NCBI RefSeq assembly: GCF_009708175.1 | Contig: NZ_WMBB01000001.1 | Location: 682,001-746,000, forward strand | DNA length: 64,000 nucleotides | From: Nocardia aurantiaca | Lineage (GTDB): Bacteria > Actinomycetota > Actinomycetes > Mycobacteriales > Mycobacteriaceae | Direction: 5' to 3' | Shown: positions 59,277-64,000 of the stretch, piece after piece | Numbering within the stretch: position 1 is the stretch's first letter | Layout: each line of letters opens with the position of its first letter | Notes under the pieces: generated by a model | Told to the model about the DNA's origin: nothing | Database searches by the model: none | The model's input: the letters and a program-made list of their open reading frames with translations, nothing else | Position numbers and translations under genes: made by a program

Positions 59277-60737
59277 TCACCGGTCCGCGGATGCTCGGGT
59301 GGGCGCGGCGACGGCGTGAGCGCCCCAGGCGCACAACAGCATTGCCAGCAGCGGCACCGCCATCGCGGCGGTGAGCGGCAATGCCTTGTCGAGCCACCCG
59401 ATGATCGCGGGACCGGCCAGCAATCCCACATATCCGAGTCCGAATACTCGCGACATATCGGTGGCGGCGGTGCCCGAGCCCAGATTTCCGGCCGCCGTGA
59501 ACACCTGCGGCACCCCGCCGGACAGGCCGACGCCGCACAGCGTCCACCCCAGCAGCGTGAGCGGAAGCCGGCCGGAGGTGACGACCAGCCCGAAACCGAT
59601 GGCCGCCAGCAGCGTTCCCCAGCGCACGATGGCCACCCGCCCGAACCGTCCGCTCACCCGGTCCGTCCCGAACCGGCCGAGCGTCATGGCCAGCGAGAAT
59701 CCGGTGAACGCCAGCGCGGCGGTGCCCGCGTCCACCCCGAGCCGGCCCTTCACCTGCAGCGCACTCCAATCCGCCGCGACCCCCTCGGCCATCAGCAGCG
59801 CGAACGCGATCAACCCCAGCGCCAGCACCTTTCGCCCGATCCGCGGTGCGGCGTCGGCACCCGCTTCGGCGGCTATCGGCTCCGGCCGCAGGGGCCGGGG
59901 AGCGTGCGGGTGCTCGCCGCCGCCCATTCGAGCCGGGCCGGGTTGCGCGCCGGCCCGCTGGGCCATTGGATCGTCGGTGGTTCGCTCCGGGGCGAGCGCC
60001 GCGTCCGGGATGGGCTTCGCGATGGGCGCAGCGGTGTCGCGGGCAGTGGGCGCCGTCGACTGACCATCGCCGCGGATCGGGTCCGTGTCTCCGGATATCG
60101 CTGGGAAGTGCTGGGCCGGTTCGGGGCCGGGGTCGGCGGTGTGAGCGCCCGCCACGGTTGACTCCGCGTGAGGGAGGAGTCTGGGAATCGCGGCGCCGAT
60201 GGTGGCCAGCCCGAAAGCGGTGGAGAGCCCGAAGGTGAGGTGGATCGGCCAGTGGGCATGCTGCGTGGCGGCGCCGAAGGCGGAGCCGAGGAAGCCGCCG
60301 CAGGAGAAGAACGCGTGGAAGGCCGACATGATGGGTCGGGCGTAGGCGCGCTCGATATGGACGGCCTGCGCGTTCATGGACACGTCGATCGCGCCGTTGG
60401 CGAAACCGAAGACGCACAAGGTCAGTCCGAGGGTTACCGGTGAGGCGGCGTAGGCCGGACCGAGCAGGGCCAGTGCCAGCAGGGTGGCGGCGGCCGCGGT
60501 CAGGGTGCGGCTGCCCAGCCGGTCCGCCAGCGGGCCGGCGGCCTGCATACCGATGATGGCACAGGCCGCCATGAGCAGGATCAGCATGCCCAGGGTGGTG
60601 GGTGACACGCTGGCGCGTCCGGTGACGGCCGGGATGTGCACGATCCAGACGGCCGAGAGCATCCCGTTGAGGCCGAATACCGCGAACAGCGCCAGGCGTG
60701 CATTACGGATCCGAGGAGCGGGCGTCGTAGCGGCCAT
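59277..60737 (-). CDS. MFS transporter with long central loop
   Basis: A 486-residue MFS protein with 12 predicted helices, resembling YbjJ-like or sugar/metabolite exporters. Between helices 6 and 7 there is a low-complexity loop of about 105 residues (rich in Ala, Pro, Thr, Asp and Arg), much longer than normal. I start at ATG 60737 because TAGCGT ends 7 nt upstream on the minus strand; an extension of twelve codons is possible. Divergent from an AraC gene. Confidence 0.82.
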   Translation of the reverse strand: MAATTPAPRIRNARLALFAVFGLNGMLSAVWIVHIPAVTGRASVSPTTLGMLILLMAACAIIGMQAAGPLADRLGSRTLTAAAATLLALALLGPAYAASPVTLGLTLCVFGFANGAIDVSMNAQAVHIERAYARPIMSAFHAFFSCGGFLGSAFGAATQHAHWPIHLTFGLSTAFGLATIGAAIPRLLPHAESTVAGAHTADPGPEPAQHFPAISGDTDPIRGDGQSTAPTARDTAAPIAKPIPDAALAPERTTDDPMAQRAGAQPGPARMGGGEHPHAPRPLRPEPIAAEAGADAAPRIGRKVLALGLIAFALLMAEGVAADWSALQVKGRLGVDAGTAALAFTGFSLAMTLGRFGTDRVSGRFGRVAIVRWGTLLAAIGFGLVVTSGRLPLTLLGWTLCGVGLSGGVPQVFTAAGNLGSGTAATDMSRVFGLGYVGLLAGPAIIGWLDKALPLTAAMAVPLLAMLLCAWGAHAVAAPTRASADR

Positions 60738-60744
60738 CGGTACG

Positions 60745-60750
60745 ACGCTA
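60745..60750 (-). promoter_or_regulatory. -10 box of the MFS gene, leaderless
   Basis: Minus-strand TAGCGT ends 7 nt before ATG 60737. Confidence 0.45.
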
Positions 60751-60948
60751 CCGGGTGCGCCCGGCATCTCCACGGTTTACACAACCCTGGGCGGCTTCAT
60801 CGACGCCGCGGGCCGCGGTCCGAAACATCTGCGGTACAACCCGTTTGCTCTTCAGTCCAGGAGAGGGCGCCGACACCTGGCCGGTTTGCCGGTCGTCGAA
60901 CAGCGAACACGGTTGAGAACGACACGGGCATTTGCCATCGTCTTCGGT

Positions 60949-61905
60949 ATGGATGCGTTGGCCAGCCTGCTCGAAGGACCACGCGCGCGAGCCGCCTTCG
61001 TCATGCGCTCGTCGTTCGACCCGCCCTGGTCCCTGCGCATCCGCGACGAGGCCCCGCTGACCCTGGTGGCCGTCGTGCGCGGCGGCGGCTGGGTGATCCC
61101 GGACCCCAAGGGCGGCAGCCCGACTCCGCCGCGGCAGCTGCGCACCGGCGATATCGCCATCGTGCGGGGACCCGATCACTACACCGTCGCCGACGATCCG
61201 GCCACGCCGCCGCAGGTCCTCATCGAACCCGGCAATGTCACCACCACCATGGATGGCGAAGTGCTGTGCGAGGCACTGAGTTTGGGCGTGCGCAGCTGGG
61301 GCACGAGCGCCGACGCGGAGACCGTGCTGGTCACCGGCACCTACGAGCACGAGTCCGCGGCCGGCCGCCGGCTGCTGCGCGCATTGCCGCCCATCGCGGT
61401 GCTGGGCCGCGGCGAAATCGATTCCCGGGTGCTGGATCTGCTGGTCGACGAGGCCGCCAAGGACCTGCCCGCCCAGGGCGCCATGCTGGACCGACTATTG
61501 GATCTGCTGCTCATCGCCGCCCTGCGCGCCTGGTTCTCCCGCTCCGACGCCCCCGCCTGGTATCACGCCTATGGCGACCCGCTGGTCGGCAAGGCCCTGC
61601 GCCTCATGCAGCACAATCCGGCGCATCCGTGGACGGTCGCCTCGCTGGCCGCCGAGGTCGGCGTCTCCCGGGCCGCGCTGGCCCGCCGCTTCACTGAACT
61701 GGTGGATGAGCCGCCCATGGCCTTCCTCACCGACTGGCGGCTGGCCCTGGCCGCGGATCTGCTGCACGAATCCGACGCCACTCTGGAATCCATCGCCCGC
61801 CGGGTCGGCTACGGCAGCGCTTTCGCCCTGTCCACCGCTTTCAAACGGCACTACGGCATCAGCCCCCGGGACCACCGCGCCACCCCTGACGAACGCTCCG
61901 CCTGA
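60949..61905 (+). CDS. AraC-family regulator with cupin-type sensor domain
   Basis: A 318-residue regulator. Residues 10-190 form a Cupin_6-type ligand domain (VAVVRGGGWVIP, LRTGDIAIVRGPDHYTVAD), and residues 215-310 an AraC DNA-binding domain with two HTHs (SLAAEVGVSRAALARRFTEL and SIARRVGYGSAFALSTAFK in part). The divergent MFS gene is a plausible target. ATG 60949 has CATCGT ending 7 nt upstream. Confidence 0.9.
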   Translation: MDALASLLEGPRARAAFVMRSSFDPPWSLRIRDEAPLTLVAVVRGGGWVIPDPKGGSPTPPRQLRTGDIAIVRGPDHYTVADDPATPPQVLIEPGNVTTTMDGEVLCEALSLGVRSWGTSADAETVLVTGTYEHESAAGRRLLRALPPIAVLGRGEIDSRVLDLLVDEAAKDLPAQGAMLDRLLDLLLIAALRAWFSRSDAPAWYHAYGDPLVGKALRLMQHNPAHPWTVASLAAEVGVSRAALARRFTELVDEPPMAFLTDWRLALAADLLHESDATLESIARRVGYGSAFALSTAFKRHYGISPRDHRATPDERSA

Positions 61906-61972
61906 CCGCCACACACAGTGCCGGCGGGCAGAGCGGCTAAGGTTCGTCTTTCGGCATGCCCCCTACTCGAAG

Positions 61973-62077
61973 TTCGCGGCCGTCTCGATTCTGGACCGAC
62001 CGGAGCGGAGGAGCGGAGGGAGGGAAGAATCGAGACTTCGGGGCCGCGAATCCGCCCGGAGCGAAGCGGAGGGCAAA
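61973..62077. repeat. Interspersed palindromic repeat, copy 2
   Basis: Outer arms TTCGCGGCC (61973-61981) and GGCCGCGAA (62042-62050); inner arms GTCTCGATTCT (61982-61992) and AGAATCGAGAC (62026-62036) are perfect. The tail with GGAGCGAAGCGGAGG runs directly into the thioesterase start at 62078 and supplies its ribosome site. Copy 1 is at 2488-2600. Confidence 0.8.
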
Positions 62078-62521
62078 ATGACACAGCCACAGCCATACCC
62101 GGTGCTCTGGCCGGTGCCGACACGGTGGGCCGACAACGACCACTACGGTCACGTCAACAACGTGACGTACTACTCGTACTTCGACACGGCCGTGAACGCG
62201 TGGCTGATCAGCGCCACCGGCACCGATATCCGGAACCTGCACGCCATCGGCGTGGTGGCGCAGACCTCATGCAAGTTCCTGGGCTCGATCAGCTTCCCGG
62301 ACATGCTGCAGGTGGGCATCCGGATCGCGCGACTGGGCAATTCCAGCATCAATTACGAGCTCGCCATCTTCCGCGACGCCGGACAGAGCCTGGAACTGGT
62401 CGCCACCGGCACCTTCACCCACGTCTACGTCGACGAGCAGACCCGCAAGCCGGTGCCGATCCCGGCGGTCATCCGCGCGGCCGCCGAGCCGCTGGTGGTC
62501 GCCGAGGCAACCGGGAGCTAG
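62078..62521 (+). CDS. Acyl-CoA thioesterase (4HBT hot-dog fold)
   Basis: A 147-residue hot-dog-fold thioesterase hydrolysing an acyl-CoA. The N-terminal TRWADNDHYGHVNNVTYYSYFDTA carries the catalytic Asp (WADNDHYGHVNN) and the helix typical of 4-hydroxybenzoyl-CoA thioesterase relatives. ATG 62078 follows GGAGGG, which belongs to the palindromic repeat just upstream. Its end lies 14 nt from the convergent E2 gene. Confidence 0.88.
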   Translation: MTQPQPYPVLWPVPTRWADNDHYGHVNNVTYYSYFDTAVNAWLISATGTDIRNLHAIGVVAQTSCKFLGSISFPDMLQVGIRIARLGNSSINYELAIFRDAGQSLELVATGTFTHVYVDEQTRKPVPIPAVIRAAAEPLVVAEATGS

Positions 62522-62534
62522 CCGCGACCGAGGT

Positions 62535-63950
62535 CTAGACCCGGCCGAGCAGGGTCAGCGGATCCTCCAGCAGCGTCGCGACGTTCGCCAGGAAGCGCGA
62601 GCCCTGCTCACCGTCGATCATGCGGTGGTCGAAGCTGAGCCCCAGGCTGGTCACCCAGCGCACGGCCAGTTCGTCGCGGTGCACCCACGGGCGCTTGCGG
62701 ATGGAACCCAGGCACAGGATGGCGGCCTCGCCCGGATTCACCAGCGGCACACCGGTATCCACGCCGAAGACGCCGACATTGGTGATGGTGAAGGTCCCGC
62801 CCGTCAGGGCGGCGGGCGTGGCGGTGCCGGCCCGCGCCGTGGCGGCCACCCCGGCGATCTCCAGGCACAGGTCGCGCAGCGTGAACTCCTGCGCCTCCTT
62901 GAGATTCGGCACCAGCAGCCCGCGCTCGGTGGCGACCGCGATGCCCAGGTTCACGTAGTGCTTGGTGACGATCTCCTGATTGGCCTCGTCCCAGGCCGAA
63001 TTGATCTGCGGGAACTCGGTGAGCGCCGCCAGCGCGGCGCGCGCGACCAGCGCCAGCGGGGTGAGGGTCAGGCCGGTGAAGCTGGGGGTGGACCGCAGAT
63101 GCTCCAGCAGCTCCATGGACGCGGTGAAATCCGCGGTCACGAACGCGCTGGCCTGCGGAATGTGCTGGGCGCTGGACACCATGGCAGCGGCGGTGCGCTT
63201 GCGGATTCCGCTGATGGGCGTTCGGGTTTCGCGCTCGGCCGGGGTGATGCGACCCCCTGCCGCCGGGTGCATGGGCGGCACCTCGGGCGCGGGATGCGGT
63301 GGCGGGGTGTGGATCGGAATGTGGCCCGTGCCAAGGGCTTCCGGCCGCATGCCGTGCAGGTCCTCCACGGTGACCGCGCCCTGCGGCCCGGTACCGATCA
63401 CCGCCGCCAGATCGATGCCGATCTCGCGGGCCAGTTTCCGGGCGGCGGGTGTGGCGGCGGGCCGTCCGGCCGGCGCCGAATTGCCGAGCCCCTCGGTGCC
63501 GTCGGAGCCCATGGCTCGGGGACTCGGAAAGGTCTTCTTATCAGTCATTTTCGCGGCGGTGGCCCGGGCCGCGCGGCGGGACACCGGCTCGCTGTCGGGG
63601 CCGTAGCCGACCAGTACGGACTGCCGGTCGGCCGGTGCCTCGGCGCCGGTGGTCGTCTCCTGCCCGGCGCTCGTCTCCGCGGCCGTGCTCGCCCGCGCCG
63701 CCACCCCGATTCGGATGAGCGGCGCGCCGACCGGCACGGTGTCGCCCGGTTCCGCCAGCAGGTCCAGCACCGTGCCCGCGTACGGGCTGGGCAGCGCCAC
63801 CTGCGCCTTGGCCGTCTCGACCTCCGCGACGACCTGGTTCAGAGCTACCGTGTCGCCGACCGCGACCGACCACGACACCAATTCCGCGTCGGCCAATCCC
63901 TCGCCGAGATCGGGCAAACGGAATTCCATGACCTGCTGCTGATCTTCCAC
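62535..63950 (-). CDS. bkdC: Dihydrolipoamide acyltransferase E2, branched-chain 2-oxoacid dehydrogenase type
   Basis: A 471-residue E2 core enzyme transferring acyl groups from E1 to CoA. One lipoyl domain occupies residues 8-85, with lipoyl Lys48 in EVETAKAQV. A long Ala/Pro/Thr linker follows, then a peripheral subunit-binding domain (about 160-200: TPAARKLAREIGIDLAAVIGTG region) and the catalytic domain with SFDHRMIDG holding the active-site His. GTG 63950 has AGGAAG upstream; ATG 63929 is an alternative. The upstream gene on the same strand appears to be the E1 beta subunit. Confidence 0.88.
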   Translation of the reverse strand: MEDQQQVMEFRLPDLGEGLADAELVSWSVAVGDTVALNQVVAEVETAKAQVALPSPYAGTVLDLLAEPGDTVPVGAPLIRIGVAARASTAAETSAGQETTTGAEAPADRQSVLVGYGPDSEPVSRRAARATAAKMTDKKTFPSPRAMGSDGTEGLGNSAPAGRPAATPAARKLAREIGIDLAAVIGTGPQGAVTVEDLHGMRPEALGTGHIPIHTPPPHPAPEVPPMHPAAGGRITPAERETRTPISGIRKRTAAAMVSSAQHIPQASAFVTADFTASMELLEHLRSTPSFTGLTLTPLALVARAALAALTEFPQINSAWDEANQEIVTKHYVNLGIAVATERGLLVPNLKEAQEFTLRDLCLEIAGVAATARAGTATPAALTGGTFTITNVGVFGVDTGVPLVNPGEAAILCLGSIRKRPWVHRDELAVRWVTSLGLSFDHRMIDGEQGSRFLANVATLLEDPLTLLGRV

Positions 63951-63974
63951 CGGGCTTCCTCCGTGGCGTAACCG

Positions 63975-64000
63975 TTAGGCGGCGAGCGAGCGATCGACCG
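63975..64000 (-). CDS. 3' end of a gene upstream of E2 (probably E1 beta subunit)
   Basis: The last seven codons before a TAA read VDRSLAA, which fits the helical C-terminus of pyruvate/branched-chain dehydrogenase E1 beta subunits, the usual neighbour of this E2. It stops 24 nt before the E2 start. Too short to be sure. Confidence 0.4.

Overview
The window is about 64 kb of very GC-rich DNA, densely packed with genes on both strands. Gene content and order point to a mycolic-acid-containing actinomycete, most likely Nocardia or a close relative. Many genes appear in the order I remember from Mycobacterium tuberculosis Rv3306c-Rv3269: amidohydrolase, GGCT-like protein, lpdA, glpD, nei2, lhr, pcd, lrpA, lat, the accD5/accE5/maf/sseA/accA3 block, birA, PH-domain protein, GtrA, purK, purE, fadE25 and a GroES-like protein. 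I see no rRNA, tRNA, CRISPR array, insertion sequence or prophage. Both ends cut genes.

Layout. 0-8 kb: end of an M20 amidohydrolase, a PPOX/F420-type protein, a GGCT-like protein, the flavoprotein lpdA, two exported or anchored low-complexity proteins and a class I aminotransferase. 8-12 kb: glycerol use (glpK/glpD, divergent). 12-17 kb: DNA repair (lhr-nei2 operon). 17-20 kb: histidine-phosphatase-like protein and a TetR/patatin/SDR locus. 20-25 kb: lysine catabolism (pcd, lrpA, lat) and a beta-propeller lipoprotein. 25-34 kb: acyl-CoA carboxylase locus (accD5, accE5, accA3) with maf, a rhodanese, a cysteine-containing HTH regulator and the biotin ligase birA. 34-37 kb: acyl-ACP desaturase and a Ser/Thr kinase. 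37-41 kb: PH-domain protein, a two-component system and an orphan PrrA-like regulator. 41-46 kb: GtrA, purK-purE, and a TetR regulator with fadE25. 46-52 kb: FAD-linked oxidase, MFS/TetR, GroES-like protein and an SDR/TetR locus. 52-55 kb: the proton-translocating transhydrogenase pntAA-pntAB-pntB. 55-60 kb: HIT protein, mycothiol-dependent-type enzyme, peptidase E, and an MFS/MarR pair. 60-64 kb: MFS, AraC, thioesterase, and the E2 subunit of a 2-oxoacid dehydrogenase.

Themes. Lipid and propionate/acyl-CoA metabolism dominates: carboxylase subunits plus their biotin ligase, FadE25, desaturase, patatin, thioesterase and branched-chain E2. Many units are a transporter or enzyme beside its own TetR or MarR regulator, and clear palindromic operators can be read for several. 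About two dozen genes have a TANNNT-like -10 box ending 5-8 nt before the start codon, so they are probably transcribed as leaderless mRNAs. Others, mostly inside operons, have Shine-Dalgarno sequences.

Items most worth attention: the SseA-type rhodanese has Ser instead of the catalytic Cys, and no sufE gene lies next to it. A roughly 110-bp palindromic repeat occurs twice, 59 kb apart, each time just before a gene. Several near-perfect operators have no assigned regulator (upstream of pntAA, fadE25 and the aminotransferase). LpdA keeps both redox cysteines but lacks the usual C-terminal His. I did not see a large self-contained novel system such as a defence island or biosynthetic cluster; what is unusual here is mainly regulatory architecture and altered active sites.
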